A stretch of 64,000 nt of DNA from an uncultured Clostridia bacterium (GCA_934434555.1 CAKRZX010000004.1:1-64000); one strand, 5' to 3'. Shown: positions 8,239 through 18,219, counted from the stretch's first letter. Notes: generated by a model from the letters alone, not told the origin. Translations and numbers: made by a program.

Positions 8239-10021
8239 ATTCTGTCTGTTCAATTTCGTTTTTGATTGCCTCATTTATTTTAACAAAGTCGGCAATATAC
8301 GTTACGGGGTGAACCGTTCCGTCATCGGTATAAGTAAGGCTTATAACGATTTCATCGGGCATAACCGATGCAAAGAATGACGCGTTCACGCTCTGAGCAA
8401 GGGTCGTGATTTCTTTTTTTGCGATATCGTACTTCATAATCTGATAGTAAAACTCCGAATCGCCCGTTTCAACAATATAGTAAAGATAACTGTTGTCACT
8501 GGAAATAAAGAACTCACTTAAAACGACGTCGTGATATACCGTTTCGACCGTTTTATCCTTTATATTTACGATATTCAAATCACTTACGGCAGTTTCATAG
8601 TCCTCTTTCACCACCGCAACCACGTTTCCGTCGGCAGATACCGCAAACTGCGAACCGCGCGCTATTACCTCCCGGCTGTTATCCTTAACAAAGTTGCGTA
8701 CAATCGCCTCGTACTCTTCGATTATATCGCAGTAATACAGATGTCCCGCGTGATAGAACAGTTCCGTTTCGATAAGCAGTTTATCCGATAAAACGCGCTC
8801 TTCGCCCGTGGCGGTATTATATTCCGAAAGCACGTATGTTTCCGTTCCGCTTAAACAGTACAGCCGCGAACCGTCTTCGTTTACGGCTATTCCGCTTATA
8901 TTCTCTCTTTCCTGTCCGAAAGTCTTTATTTCTCCGCTTTCCATAAACAGCACGGTTAAAGTTTCTGTTTCTTCGCCGTGTTCAATAAAAGCAATCACTT
9001 TTCCGTCCGACGAAACAGACGCTTTTACCACCGTTTGGAATGTTCTTTCCGTAACGGCGTGCTTTGCACCCGTGCGGTCGCAGGCATAAAGTTTTTCCGC
9101 TCCGTCCTCGCTTTTTGCCAAAAGCGCACCGCTGTTGCCCGGCAGCCAGCACAGAAAGCGGGCGTCGGAATAAAAGGGCGTAAGCGTGGTTTTTGCACCG
9201 TCAACGCTCAAAACCGATTCATTAAGCACGTTTAAAGTATCATTTTGTTCGCCCATTGAAAGCAGTGAAAACCTGTCGCCCTCAACTGCGCGCAGTTCCT
9301 TGCCTTCATATACGCCCGCAAGCAGTTTTTCCGCGTCCTGCTGTGCAGATTCAAGGCTTGAATACATCTTGCTTACCGTAATTACGCTCACTCCGTCGGC
9401 AGACAGCGTAGGCGTAAAGGTTTCGTCAGGCATTTCTCCCATCTGATATTCATAATACATATCGGCAATTATGTATGCGCCGGTTTTGGTGTCCGATTCC
9501 TTTGCGCTTTCAAGAAAGACCGAAAGCGCGCCCTCATTTTCCGCAACTTTGAACTTAACATCACGGGTAAGATTAAAATACAGATACGTTTTGCTGTTTT
9601 CGCCCATTGGGCTTTGCTGAAACATTCCCGCAATCGTACCCGTGTCGTCGGCGTTTATGCCCGAAACAACGTAGTCCCAGTAATCTATACCGCTGAGCGC
9701 TATTCTCATACGCATAGGCGAGGAAAGAAAGTCCACCGTATAGGCGGGAATTCCCGAAACGCTTATGCCGTCGTCAAGTGTAAACGACAGTCTGACTTCC
9801 GTTTGCCCGTCAGCGGGCGAACCGTATTTCACAAGTGAAAGGTCTATGTTATCAAGTTCTTCTCCGCCTGAGCACGAAAGCGCGGTGGAGTTGAATTTAT
9901 CCGGATTGTATTCCTGATGCTTAACTATTTTTACAACAGCAAACACGCCGCAAAAAAGCAGCACTGCCGCAGCGCATACTGCGGCAATCTTTTTCATCAG
10001 CCGTTTTTGCGTCCTTGTCAA
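8237..10021 (-). CDS. Membrane-anchored protein with AMIN-like and beta-propeller-like regions
   Basis: A 594-residue protein of unknown function. A basic N-terminus and one membrane helix (about 10-33) anchor a large extracytoplasmic part. Residues 55-175 look like an AMIN-type beta domain (EVRLSFTL...YLYFNLTRDVKF). Residues 280-594 contain repeating strand patterns (for example ISGIAVNEDGSRLYCLSG and FFISSDNSYLYYIVE) typical of TolB/WD-like propellers. The start is a TTG preceded by AGGAGG with 7-base spacing. It is the last gene of the leftward rqcP-radA operon, 12 bases after the CvpA-like gene. Confidence 0.7.
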   Translation of the reverse strand: MTRTQKRLMKKIAAVCAAAVLLFCGVFAVVKIVKHQEYNPDKFNSTALSCSGGEELDNIDLSLVKYGSPADGQTEVRLSFTLDDGISVSGIPAYTVDFLSSPMRMRIALSGIDYWDYVVSGINADDTGTIAGMFQQSPMGENSKTYLYFNLTRDVKFKVAENEGALSVFLESAKESDTKTGAYIIADMYYEYQMGEMPDETFTPTLSADGVSVITVSKMYSSLESAQQDAEKLLAGVYEGKELRAVEGDRFSLLSMGEQNDTLNVLNESVLSVDGAKTTLTPFYSDARFLCWLPGNSGALLAKSEDGAEKLYACDRTGAKHAVTERTFQTVVKASVSSDGKVIAFIEHGEETETLTVLFMESGEIKTFGQERENISGIAVNEDGSRLYCLSGTETYVLSEYNTATGEERVLSDKLLIETELFYHAGHLYYCDIIEEYEAIVRNFVKDNSREVIARGSQFAVSADGNVVAVVKEDYETAVSDLNIVNIKDKTVETVYHDVVLSEFFISSDNSYLYYIVETGDSEFYYQIMKYDIAKKEITTLAQSVNASFFASVMPDEIVISLTYTDDGTVHPVTYIADFVKINEAIKNEIEQTE

Positions 10022-10033
10022 TATACCGCCTCC

Positions 10034-10741
10034 TTATAATACCGACCGTAGGATATTGAATATTATATTGTGGTTAAAGAACAGTTTTCCGAAAAATGAC
10101 GACTGCACCATTGTATTGAAGTTATCAAACGGCAGAACTGACATTGCTATGGGGATAACTGCAAAGATTATCGCCACGATTACCGCCGCCTGCAAAACGC
10201 CGCAGGCACCGCCGATTGCCTTATCGCACTGCTTTAATACCGGCAGTTTGGTTACAAAGTCAAGCAAACCTATTACAAACATACATATAAGCCTTACCGC
10301 AAGAAAAATAATCAAAAAACTTATAAGGCTTACGCTTAAATTTATAAGGGTCTGGTTAAAATAATCACTTAATGTGCTTATGCCCTGTGATGCAAAAGCA
10401 TTGTTAAGTATATTGTCAAGCATCATATTTTCAATGGGCTTGGGGAGATTTGATGTTGAAATAATCTCGGTAACTCTCTCCTTTCCCAATGTGTTTACGT
10501 CAACGTTGGCAACGCTCATGTCGCTTAACTTTTCCGCGCCTGCGGTAAGGTAAAGAAGAGTGTTGTCAAAGTTCGTTTTCGCAAGCATAAACGATGCAAG
10601 AGGCTTATAGAAAATAAGGGAAATAATCCACGCCGCAGCGTAGGAAGCAAGGTTGAGCGCCGTTGTCAAAAAGCCCTTGTACCAGCCGAGAATAAAGCCT
10701 ATGCCGAGTACGGCGATAATGCCCAGGTCAATCAGATTCAT
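10034..10741 (-). CDS. CvpA-family membrane protein
   Basis: A 235-residue protein beginning MNLIDLGIIAVLGIGFILGW, the signature N-terminus of the CvpA family, followed by several hydrophobic helices (about 5-25, 30-48, 135-160, 180-205). CvpA proteins were first linked to colicin V production and have been tied to envelope maintenance; the mechanism is unclear. SD GGAGGAAA precedes the ATG. It sits 11 bases after the DUF5711-type gene. Confidence 0.8.
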   Translation of the reverse strand: MNLIDLGIIAVLGIGFILGWYKGFLTTALNLASYAAAWIISLIFYKPLASFMLAKTNFDNTLLYLTAGAEKLSDMSVANVDVNTLGKERVTEIISTSNLPKPIENMMLDNILNNAFASQGISTLSDYFNQTLINLSVSLISFLIIFLAVRLICMFVIGLLDFVTKLPVLKQCDKAIGGACGVLQAAVIVAIIFAVIPIAMSVLPFDNFNTMVQSSFFGKLFFNHNIIFNILRSVL

Positions 10742-10752
10742 ATTTTTCCTCC

Positions 10753-11838
10753 TTATGCGGAAATATCAAAACGGTAAACGGTGCTGCCGGACGTAATAAA
10801 AACGTATCCGTCGCCCTGAACAAGACCGTCAACCTTTACGGGAAATCTGTATTTTTTATAACTGCCGTTTTTAGGATTGAATTTATACATAAAGTAATTG
10901 CTGAACCCGAAATATCCCTTTTGAGATACGGCGGCACAGTTTATTTTTTCCTCACAGGGCACATCTTTAACCGCTTTTTCGCCTATGGCTTTAAGATTTC
11001 CGTTGTTCATAAGCAGAATATGCATTTTTCCGCTTATAAGCCCCGACGCAACAACGTCGTAACCGTTGGCGCTGTAATCGTTATTTACTGTGCCGGTATA
11101 GTTGCAATCGCGCACCATAATTTTTTCGGTGCCGAAAATGTAGCAGAGATTATCGCAGAATACCGCGTCGTACATCATCTGATTATCCGTGTCAAACGTA
11201 ACGGTCTGTGTCTTTTCGTTTTCGTATTTATAAGTTGAAAGCTGGAACACGGGCGAATACCCCGAAGTTTGAGCGGTTATTACCCACACACTGTCCGATG
11301 CGTACACGCCGAAGCGGATATTTGTGCAGTTGCTGTTTGAGGCGATTCTGTCTATTTCCTCGCCTGCGGCGTTAAGGATTATCGTGTCATCGGAATGGCT
11401 GAGCGCAACGGCGGTAAGTTTTTCGCCCAAAGTGATATCCGATATGGCCTTATCGAATTCCTTTGAAAACACAAGGGTACCGTCTTTATTTACCACCTGC
11501 AATTTTTTGCCCGTTGTTACCGCCGCGCGGCTTACGGAAGCATAGAGCTTCATATCTTCCGTAGTACCCGCAAACCCCCACATAATTTCACTGCGGTCAT
11601 CAACATAATAAAGCCTGTTTTCATTATTGTCGATAAACACCGCGCCGCCCGCAAAGGGGACGTATGTGCTTTGTGCCGAAAACGGCATATTTTTAAGGCT
11701 TGATCTTTTTACCGTTTTTATGTCGGTATGAAAAATAATAACGAGCAGAACCGTTATCACCGCAACGCCTATAACAGCCATTATTGCGGGAAGATAATCG
11801 ACTATATCAAATCTTTTCCGTGTCCTTACCTGGCGCAT
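10753..11838 (-). CDS. DUF5711-type membrane-anchored propeller protein
   Basis: A 361-residue protein with a basic N-terminus, one membrane helix (about 20-40) and an extracytoplasmic part with repeated beta-blade patterns (FIDNNENRLYYVDD..., VVNKDGTLVF...). It fits the DUF5711 proteins of Clostridia, whose role is unknown. The ATG at 11838 was chosen because GAGG lies 7 bases upstream; a longer frame starts at 11877. It is one of three propeller-like membrane proteins in this operon. Confidence 0.7.
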   Translation of the reverse strand: MRQVRTRKRFDIVDYLPAIMAVIGVAVITVLLVIIFHTDIKTVKRSSLKNMPFSAQSTYVPFAGGAVFIDNNENRLYYVDDRSEIMWGFAGTTEDMKLYASVSRAAVTTGKKLQVVNKDGTLVFSKEFDKAISDITLGEKLTAVALSHSDDTIILNAAGEEIDRIASNSNCTNIRFGVYASDSVWVITAQTSGYSPVFQLSTYKYENEKTQTVTFDTDNQMMYDAVFCDNLCYIFGTEKIMVRDCNYTGTVNNDYSANGYDVVASGLISGKMHILLMNNGNLKAIGEKAVKDVPCEEKINCAAVSQKGYFGFSNYFMYKFNPKNGSYKKYRFPVKVDGLVQGDGYVFITSGSTVYRFDISA

Positions 11839-11904
11839 ACGAATTCCTCTTTTAATGATTTGCTTAAATTTTACCACAATAGTTCCGAGCCGTCAACATC
11901 CCGG

Positions 11905-12939
11905 TTATTTTATCTTTGCAAATATAATCTTGCCGGCGTTTGTCTGCAACATTCCCGTTACGCATACGTCCACTGTTTTATCTATATGCCCCGCGCCGTT
12001 TTCTATTACAACCATTGTGCCGTCGTCAAGATATCCCACTCCCTGTGTGGGGTCCTTGCCCGCTTTCGTGACTTCTATTTTAATTTCATCGCCCGCCACA
12101 ACCGTGGGTTTAAGGGCATTTACAAGTTCGTTTACATTAAGTACCGTAACGTTTTCTATACTTGCCACCATATTGAGCGAATAGTCGTTTGTCATAATAC
12201 TGCACCCGGTTTTCCTGGCAAACGCAATAAGTTTGTCGTCAATCGAATCGGAATCGGAGTAATCCTTTGAAACCACTTCCGCGCCGTGCTGTTCCTGCAA
12301 GACTTTTACCGTGTCAAGTCCCAATCTGCCGCGTGTGCGCTTTTTGGCGTCCTCACTGTCGGCAAGAAGAGAAAGTTCGTCAAGTACAAACTTGGGAATA
12401 TACAGGGGTTTGCGCAAAAATCCCGTTTTTACTATGTCCGCCGCACGTCCGTCAACAAGAATGCTTGCGTCAAGCACCGTACCCGCCTGCTCCGAATTCT
12501 TTTCAAGCACGGGAACTTCATCACGGTGCATAAGTGCAAGGCGCACGCCCAGCACTCCGCAGCAAATATACACTACCGCATTTATACTTGTTACAAGCAC
12601 AGTATTATCTATATTTCTGAACACCTGACAAACCAAAAAAGCTACAATAAAGCCTATAAGCAACCCGAAAACCGCCAAAAACAGTTCTTTTGCAGACATT
12701 GACTTTGCCCGCTTTGTAACTTTTGCTATGCCTTTATGAAAGAATTCCGACGCGGGTCCGCCGAGAAAATAGCCCGCTATCGCAAGCACGGAAATAAACG
12801 CGATTTCGCCCGCAACCGCCACCCAGCCCCAAGGGGTCGTGCCGGTTTTGGTAAGAATCATTTCGATAAGTTTCCACAGCCAGTATCCCAGTGCCCCGCC
12901 TATGGGCACAAACAAAAGGTGTATTATCTTTTTTATCAT
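11905..12939 (-). CDS. PIN/TRAM domain membrane protein (YacL-like)
   Basis: A 344-residue protein of the YacL family. Four N-terminal membrane helices (1-145) are followed by a PIN nuclease domain (about 155-275; acidic residues in TVLDASILVDGR, FVLDEL, DDKLIAFA and TNDYSLN) and a C-terminal TRAM domain (about 283-344). The PIN fold suggests RNA cleavage at the membrane, but a substrate is not established. Its ATG overlaps the radA stop by 4 bases. Neighbouring yacL and radA is also the order known in Bacillus. Confidence 0.9.
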   Translation of the reverse strand: MIKKIIHLLFVPIGGALGYWLWKLIEMILTKTGTTPWGWVAVAGEIAFISVLAIAGYFLGGPASEFFHKGIAKVTKRAKSMSAKELFLAVFGLLIGFIVAFLVCQVFRNIDNTVLVTSINAVVYICCGVLGVRLALMHRDEVPVLEKNSEQAGTVLDASILVDGRAADIVKTGFLRKPLYIPKFVLDELSLLADSEDAKKRTRGRLGLDTVKVLQEQHGAEVVSKDYSDSDSIDDKLIAFARKTGCSIMTNDYSLNMVASIENVTVLNVNELVNALKPTVVAGDEIKIEVTKAGKDPTQGVGYLDDGTMVVIENGAGHIDKTVDVCVTGMLQTNAGKIIFAKIK

Positions 12940-14312
12940 TTTCCTATTGCCCCCAGCGAAAGCGCATAAAACACGTTGTCTGCAAATTCAAGTTTAATTT
13001 TAGAATTTTCCGAAAGTCCCCGTTTGTTGCCCTTTGGCAGAATAACGCGCTTAAAGCCCAGTTTTTCGCACTCTTCTATGCGCTGCCTGCACCCGGAAAC
13101 CGCACGGAGTTCTCCCGTAAGCCCCACTTCGCCGAAAAATACCGTATCATCGGGCAGGGGCAGATTCTTATATGCCGATGCCACGGCGGCTATTACCGCC
13201 ATATCCGCAGCAGGCTCATCAATGCGCAACCCGCCCGCAATATTTACATAAACATCCTGATTGTACAGTGAATATCCCAGCCGCTTTTCAAGCACGGCAA
13301 GAAGCGTTACCATTCGGTTATAGTCAACGCCGCTGCCCACTCTGCGGGGATTTCCGAATCCGCTTGGCGAACACAGCGCCTGAATTTCCACCATAACGGG
13401 GCGCGTACCCTCAACGGAGCACATTGTTGCTGTGCCCGCCACAGGCTCGGTACGCTGTGCCATAAAGATTTCCGACGGGTTTATTACGTCCGTCATACCC
13501 TTTTCTTCCATCTCGAACACGCCTATTTCGTTTGTTGAGCCGAAACGGTTTTTTGTGGTTCTTAAAACCCTGAACGCGGAATTTTTTTCGCCCTCGAAAT
13601 ACGTAACGGTGTCAACTATATGTTCAAGCACTTTCGGTCCCGCAAGAGTGCCCTCTTTTGTTACGTGACCTACCGTAAACACGGTTATTCCGTCCTCTTT
13701 GGCAAGGCGCATAAGCCTTGACGCGCACTCGCGCACCTGTGAAACCGTTCCCGGTGCGGAATTAAGATACGGCGCATACACGGTCTGTATTGAATCCACA
13801 ACCGCCAAAAACGGCTTTTTTACGCTTAACAGCGCACAGATATCGTCAATATCCGTTTCGGCGCACACATACAGATTTTCGTTTTTGCACCCGAGCCTTT
13901 CGGCGCGCATTTTAATCTGATGTGCGGATTCCTCCGCCGAAATATATATTACGTCTTTATCCTTTGCCACAAAATCGCACGTCTGCAACAAAAGTGTTGA
14001 CTTGCCCACTCCCGGATCGCCGCCGCAAAGCACTATGCTTGCCGGAACGGCACCGCCGCCGAGAACTCTGTCAAACTCGCCGCTTCCGGTTGAAAACCGC
14101 GTATAATCCACGGTTTCAACATCGGTAAGTTTTCTTAAACTGTCGGTTTTGGGCGCTTTCCCGCCCTTATCAAAACGTGCCTTTGCGGGCTGAACGTCCT
14201 TTACCTCTTCTTCAAGGGTACCCCAACTGTCGCACCCGGGACATTTGCCGAGCCACTTGCCCGTCTCGTACCCGCAGTTTGTGCAAATGTAAACCGTCTT
14301 TTCTTTACTCAT
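12936..14312 (-). CDS. radA: DNA repair protein RadA
   Basis: A 458-residue RecA-like ATPase that promotes branch migration in recombination. It has an N-terminal zinc finger (Cys 10, 13, 24, 27), Walker A GGDPGVGKST near residue 95, the diagnostic KNRFG motif near 251 and a C-terminal Lon-like domain. The start is preceded by AGGACA and overlaps the upstream propeller gene by 8 bases. Confidence 0.97.
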   Translation of the reverse strand: MSKEKTVYICTNCGYETGKWLGKCPGCDSWGTLEEEVKDVQPAKARFDKGGKAPKTDSLRKLTDVETVDYTRFSTGSGEFDRVLGGGAVPASIVLCGGDPGVGKSTLLLQTCDFVAKDKDVIYISAEESAHQIKMRAERLGCKNENLYVCAETDIDDICALLSVKKPFLAVVDSIQTVYAPYLNSAPGTVSQVRECASRLMRLAKEDGITVFTVGHVTKEGTLAGPKVLEHIVDTVTYFEGEKNSAFRVLRTTKNRFGSTNEIGVFEMEEKGMTDVINPSEIFMAQRTEPVAGTATMCSVEGTRPVMVEIQALCSPSGFGNPRRVGSGVDYNRMVTLLAVLEKRLGYSLYNQDVYVNIAGGLRIDEPAADMAVIAAVASAYKNLPLPDDTVFFGEVGLTGELRAVSGCRQRIEECEKLGFKRVILPKGNKRGLSENSKIKLEFADNVFYALSLGAIGK

Positions 14313-15546
14313 TGTCCTGTCCTAAAATATTATACTTAAATACATCGTCGCCGCTGTCGGTCTTATCTTCCCAAACAACAAGATTCCCCGTGCACTGAGG
14401 CAGAATCGCGCTTCTTCCGCTTTGAGAAACCTGTGCAAGCACGTCGGTTTTATAGTAATACGCATACACTGTCTGGTTTGAAACAAAGGTAATAAAATCA
14501 TCGCCGAGCGCATACTGCGTAACATTGTTCCAAAATTTGACGGGCGTTTCGTTTTTATAGGCGTAGTACAGTACCGAATCAGGCGCGTTGTTCTTGTCAA
14601 TCCATACGTAGATATCGCCGTTGCACTTGGGTTTGTGAACATACGTGCCGGTTGAAAATACTTTCGGTTCGGCAAGCCCCGAATCGGTTTCGTCGTCGGG
14701 ATTATATTCATCGCTTTGGTTCACTTTTCCCAAATCCTCAAACGTAACGCTGTATATGGCGCTTTTACTGTCGTCCGACGGGTCTTTTTCCGCCCAGATA
14801 ACCGTATTTTCGTAAATATACGGTGCGCTTACCGCATAGGCAGTATTGTCGAACATACCAAGCGCCATATTTTCGTCGGTGTTAAGGTCAACAAAATAGA
14901 GTTTGTCCTCGCTGTCGCTTACCTGTTCCATCCACACAAGATAATCGCCCCACAGGGCAAGTTTAGGCATATGATTTTCCGTTTCCTGAACAACCGATGC
15001 CTTTTTTTCGCCCGTAATCTCACTGCGGTTCATTTTATATATAACGTTTCTGCCCTTGTGGTCGGTGTCAAGCCACACAAGCCAGTTTTTCGACAGGTGC
15101 GTCTCGTAAATCTCACCCACAGCAGCCTCGGCAATCTTTCTGCTTTCAGCGGTGTCCGCGTCAAAAAGATATAGTTCCGTAAGTACCGATTTTTCAAGGC
15201 TTCCGCTTCCCGCCGAAAAAAGCATTTCGTGACCGTAAATACTCGGTTCGTTTATTCTCGCCCGGTTTATGCTTACTTCTTTAACGTTTCCGCTCATATC
15301 TTTAAGTCCGAAACTGTCCTGCTCCGTAACTTCCGGCGTCTGCCACGGCGTAAGCAAGCCGTCATCTTCGGCTTTTTGAAATTTGCCCGAAGTATAAAGC
15401 AAATTAAGTACTGTTGCACAAATGAGCATAAGTGCAGAACAGGCATAAAACACTCTGTCAAGTATATATCCCCGCTGAATTTTTTCGGGACTTTTGCCCC
15501 CGCGGTATTTGTGTAAAAGTATATCTTCTATTGACGAAAATTTCAA
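14305..15546 (-). CDS. Membrane-anchored beta-propeller-like protein
   Basis: A 413-residue protein with a cytoplasmic N-terminus, one membrane helix (about 30-52) and blade-like repeats such as LVWLDTDHKGRNVIYKMN, LVWMEQVSDSEDKLYFVDL, VIWAEKDPSDDSKSAIYSV and LVVWEDKTDSGDDVFKYN. These resemble the TolB-like/gingipain-type WxxxxxGxxxIY blades. The function is unknown. The start is TTG with AAGGAG 5 bases before it, and the TTGA overlaps the ispDF stop. It sits between ispDF and radA. Confidence 0.7.
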   Translation of the reverse strand: MKFSSIEDILLHKYRGGKSPEKIQRGYILDRVFYACSALMLICATVLNLLYTSGKFQKAEDDGLLTPWQTPEVTEQDSFGLKDMSGNVKEVSINRARINEPSIYGHEMLFSAGSGSLEKSVLTELYLFDADTAESRKIAEAAVGEIYETHLSKNWLVWLDTDHKGRNVIYKMNRSEITGEKKASVVQETENHMPKLALWGDYLVWMEQVSDSEDKLYFVDLNTDENMALGMFDNTAYAVSAPYIYENTVIWAEKDPSDDSKSAIYSVTFEDLGKVNQSDEYNPDDETDSGLAEPKVFSTGTYVHKPKCNGDIYVWIDKNNAPDSVLYYAYKNETPVKFWNNVTQYALGDDFITFVSNQTVYAYYYKTDVLAQVSQSGRSAILPQCTGNLVVWEDKTDSGDDVFKYNILGQDNE

Positions 15547-16664
15547 GTTGACTCCTTGTCTGCCCCCGCAAGCAATACCGTTGCCGTGGCTGAAATGCCC
15601 TCTTCGCGCCCCTCAAACCCGAGTTTCTCGGTGGTGGTGGCGGCAACGTTTACGCGATTCGTGTTAAGAATCCGCGCGATGTTTTCATTCATCTCCGCAA
15701 TATAGGGCAAAAGTTTGGGTTTTTGCGCAACTACCACCGCGCTTACGTTTATAACACGGAATCCCTTTTGCGCAATAAGTCTGTTCACGTTTTCAAGCAA
15801 AACAGTGCTTTTTATCCCCCTGTATCTTTCGTCCGTGTCGGGAAAATGCTTGCCGATATCGCCCTCGCCCGCAGCGCCTAAAATCGCATCGCACACGGCG
15901 TGCAAAAGCACATCTGCGTCAGAGTGTCCAAGCAAGCCTTTTTCATAGGGTATCTCCACTCCGCCCAAAACAAGTTTTCTGTTTTCGCTAAAACGGTGCA
16001 CGTCATAGCCTGTCCCCACAAGGTATACAGGTGTATTCCCTACGTCCTCCGGCGTTGTTATCTTCCTGTTTTTTTCTTCGCCCTCAACGGCTTTCACTTG
16101 CTTTCCCGCCCTTTCAAACAGTTGCGAATCATCGGTTAAATCGGCATAATTGCCGTTTTCAAAAAGTGAAATAATCTCTTTTGTCATAAATCCCTGGGGA
16201 GTCTGCGCGCGGAAATATCCGTTCCTGTCAACGGTGGATATTATCCTGTCGCCCTCAACCGTTTTAAGGGTGTCCGTCACCTTTACGCCCGCAACGGCGC
16301 ATACGCCCGGCGCGGTATTTTCCGTAATCCGTGAAATCACATCGGCGCTTACAAAGGGTCGGGCGCCGTCGTGAATAAGCACTTTGTCGGAATCCGCAAC
16401 CTTTTTAAGTCCCGCAAAAACTGACTCTTCGCGGGTGATTCCGCCGAACGCATAAACTACGCTCTTGCCCAAAATGCTTTGCATGCGCTCAAAATCTTTT
16501 TCGGCACAAACAACACAGACGGTATCCACAAGCGGGTGATTCAAAAAAGCCCGTACTGTTTTCTTTATTATAGGTTCGCCGTCAAGGCAGAAAAACATCT
16601 TGTTCTCTTTAAGCCCCGTCCGTCTGCCCTCGCCCGCGGCGGGAATTACAACCGCAACGCTCAT
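15543..16664 (-). CDS. ispDF: Bifunctional IspD/IspF (MEP pathway)
   Basis: A 373-residue fusion of two MEP-pathway enzymes. Residues 1-215 are IspD, the 4-diphosphocytidyl-2-C-methyl-D-erythritol synthase (PAAGEGRRTG, HDGARPFVSADV). Residues 216-373 are IspF, the cyclodiphosphate synthase (TGYDVHRF with metal-binding DxH, LLGHSDADVLLHAVCDA, GDIGKHFPDTD). The IspE step between them is not in this window. Its ATG overlaps the rqcP stop. Confidence 0.95.
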   Translation of the reverse strand: MSVAVVIPAAGEGRRTGLKENKMFFCLDGEPIIKKTVRAFLNHPLVDTVCVVCAEKDFERMQSILGKSVVYAFGGITREESVFAGLKKVADSDKVLIHDGARPFVSADVISRITENTAPGVCAVAGVKVTDTLKTVEGDRIISTVDRNGYFRAQTPQGFMTKEIISLFENGNYADLTDDSQLFERAGKQVKAVEGEEKNRKITTPEDVGNTPVYLVGTGYDVHRFSENRKLVLGGVEIPYEKGLLGHSDADVLLHAVCDAILGAAGEGDIGKHFPDTDERYRGIKSTVLLENVNRLIAQKGFRVINVSAVVVAQKPKLLPYIAEMNENIARILNTNRVNVAATTTEKLGFEGREEGISATATVLLAGADKEST

Positions 16665-16900
16665 ACTTCCTCGTACATGGCGCTTGCGTTCGTTTTTGCC
16701 TCACGCTCGTCAACAAAAAGCACCCTGAATGAATGCTGTTTTTCACCGAAACGCAAAGTAAGCACGTCCCCCGCTTTTACGTTCTGCCCCGCTTTTGCGG
16801 GCTTTCCGTTTACGGTTACCCTGCCTGCATCACAGGCATCGTTGGCAACCGTTCTTCTTTTTATTATTCTTGAAACTTTAAGATACTTATCAAGCCGCAT
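16661..16900 (-). CDS. rqcP: S4-domain protein RqcP (YabO/Hsp15-like)
   Basis: A 79-residue S4 RNA-binding protein (MRLDKYLKVSRIIKRRTVANDAC...GRVTVNGKPAKAGQNVKAGD). In Bacillus, RqcP (YabO) binds stalled 50S subunits with RqcH and supports C-terminal alanine tailing in ribosome quality control. The match covers the whole protein. It is first in the leftward operon with ispDF, radA and the PIN/TRAM gene; its own promoter lies at 16931-16960. RqcH is not in this window. Confidence 0.88.
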   Translation of the reverse strand: MRLDKYLKVSRIIKRRTVANDACDAGRVTVNGKPAKAGQNVKAGDVLTLRFGEKQHSFRVLFVDEREAKTNASAMYEEV

Positions 16901-16930
16901 AATATTACCTTACAATATTTATATATAGTG

Positions 16931-16960
16931 ATTATACCATACAAGCGCACCGTGTGTCAA
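16931..16960 (-). promoter_or_regulatory. Promoter of the rqcP-ispDF-radA operon
   Basis: TTGACA, 18 bp, TATAAT on the minus strand. The -35 overlaps the stop codon of the upstream M18 peptidase gene. Confidence 0.8.
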
Positions 16961-18219
16961 ACAAGCAAGTACGTTCCGTCCTTTTCAAAGACGACCGAAG
17001 TCGAGAAAAACTCCGTCAAAGCCGAAATCATACTGTCGGTATCGTCCTTGCCGGCGGTTTCAAGGGCGGAGTGCATGGCAAGTTGCGCAATGCCGATATC
17101 CACCGCATTAACGGACACCTGTGTGTTTGAGATATTGCCCAGGGTAGAACCGCCCGCCATATCGGGACGGTTTGCATAATACTGCACCTTTACCCCCGCT
17201 TTTCGGCATATAAGCGCAAAGAGTGCCGTTGAAACGCCGTCGGAAGTGTACTTCTGATTGGCGTTATACTTTATCACCACGCCGCCGTTCATTGTTACCG
17301 CATGGTTTTTATCAGAATATTCAGGGTGATTGGGGTGAATCGCGTGGGCATTGTCGCAGGAAGCAAGCATACTTGACGCAAGTTTCAGCCTTAAATCCGC
17401 CCCGGCGACGCGGGAAAGCGTATCGAACAAAAACGTTGACGCCGCGCCCTGTTTTGTTTCACTGCCCACTTCTTCATTGTCAAACAGCGCGTAAACCGCA
17501 GCGCTTTTTTCATTTTTGCTTTTAAGGAACGCCGCCAGTGACGCATAGGCGCACTGTAAATCGTCAAGGCGGGGAGATGTTATGAAGTCGCCCCAGATAA
17601 CGGGCTTTTCGGGATTATAGAGAATCAAATCCCACGAAAGCAGACTGTTTTCCGAAACTCCCGCGTTTTCGGCGATTCTGCTTTTCAGCGTCTGCCCGCT
17701 GCCCGCAAGACGCATAAGAGGAATCATATCGACGGCAAAATCGTATACTGCGCCGCTGTTGGCATTGCGGTTCATATGTATCGCAACGTTCGGCATAATC
17801 GCAACGGGTTCTTTAAGGTCAACAAGCCGGCTCTCAACTCCTTTTTCGGTTTTTACTATAACGCGCCCCGCAACAGAAAGCGGGCGGTCAAGCCACGTTG
17901 AGCAAAGCATTCCGCCGTACCTTTCCGAAGAAATACTCACGTAGTTGCCGTCGGACATTTCGCTGTTTTCCTTTACCTTAAACGCCGGGGAATCCGAATG
18001 AGCGGCTGAAATCATAAATCCACAAAAATCGCCCTCGGGAATTTTTAATGCAATAAGTGAAGAAAGATTCCGCGTTAAAAAATATTTTCCGCCCGGAACA
18101 GGCTTTAAGTTTTCACTTTCTTTAAGTTCCGTAAAGCCTTGTTCTTCAAGCATTTTCTTTGCCGTGTCCACCGCGTGGAACGGCGTGGGTGATGATAAAA
18201 TAAACTCGCTTAAATTCAT
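16957..18219 (-). CDS. M18-family aminopeptidase
   Basis: A 420-residue metallopeptidase of family M18 (aspartyl aminopeptidase type). Metal-binding motifs are visible: SAAHSDSPAFK (His/Asp near 86-88), FDNEEVGSET near 244-253 and MNGGVVIK followed by a late His in QLAMHSALET. It likely trims N-terminal residues from peptides in the cytosol. SD AGAGGT precedes the ATG. Confidence 0.92.
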   Translation of the reverse strand: MNLSEFILSSPTPFHAVDTAKKMLEEQGFTELKESENLKPVPGGKYFLTRNLSSLIALKIPEGDFCGFMISAAHSDSPAFKVKENSEMSDGNYVSISSERYGGMLCSTWLDRPLSVAGRVIVKTEKGVESRLVDLKEPVAIMPNVAIHMNRNANSGAVYDFAVDMIPLMRLAGSGQTLKSRIAENAGVSENSLLSWDLILYNPEKPVIWGDFITSPRLDDLQCAYASLAAFLKSKNEKSAAVYALFDNEEVGSETKQGAASTFLFDTLSRVAGADLRLKLASSMLASCDNAHAIHPNHPEYSDKNHAVTMNGGVVIKYNANQKYTSDGVSTALFALICRKAGVKVQYYANRPDMAGGSTLGNISNTQVSVNAVDIGIAQLAMHSALETAGKDDTDSMISALTEFFSTSVVFEKDGTYLLV

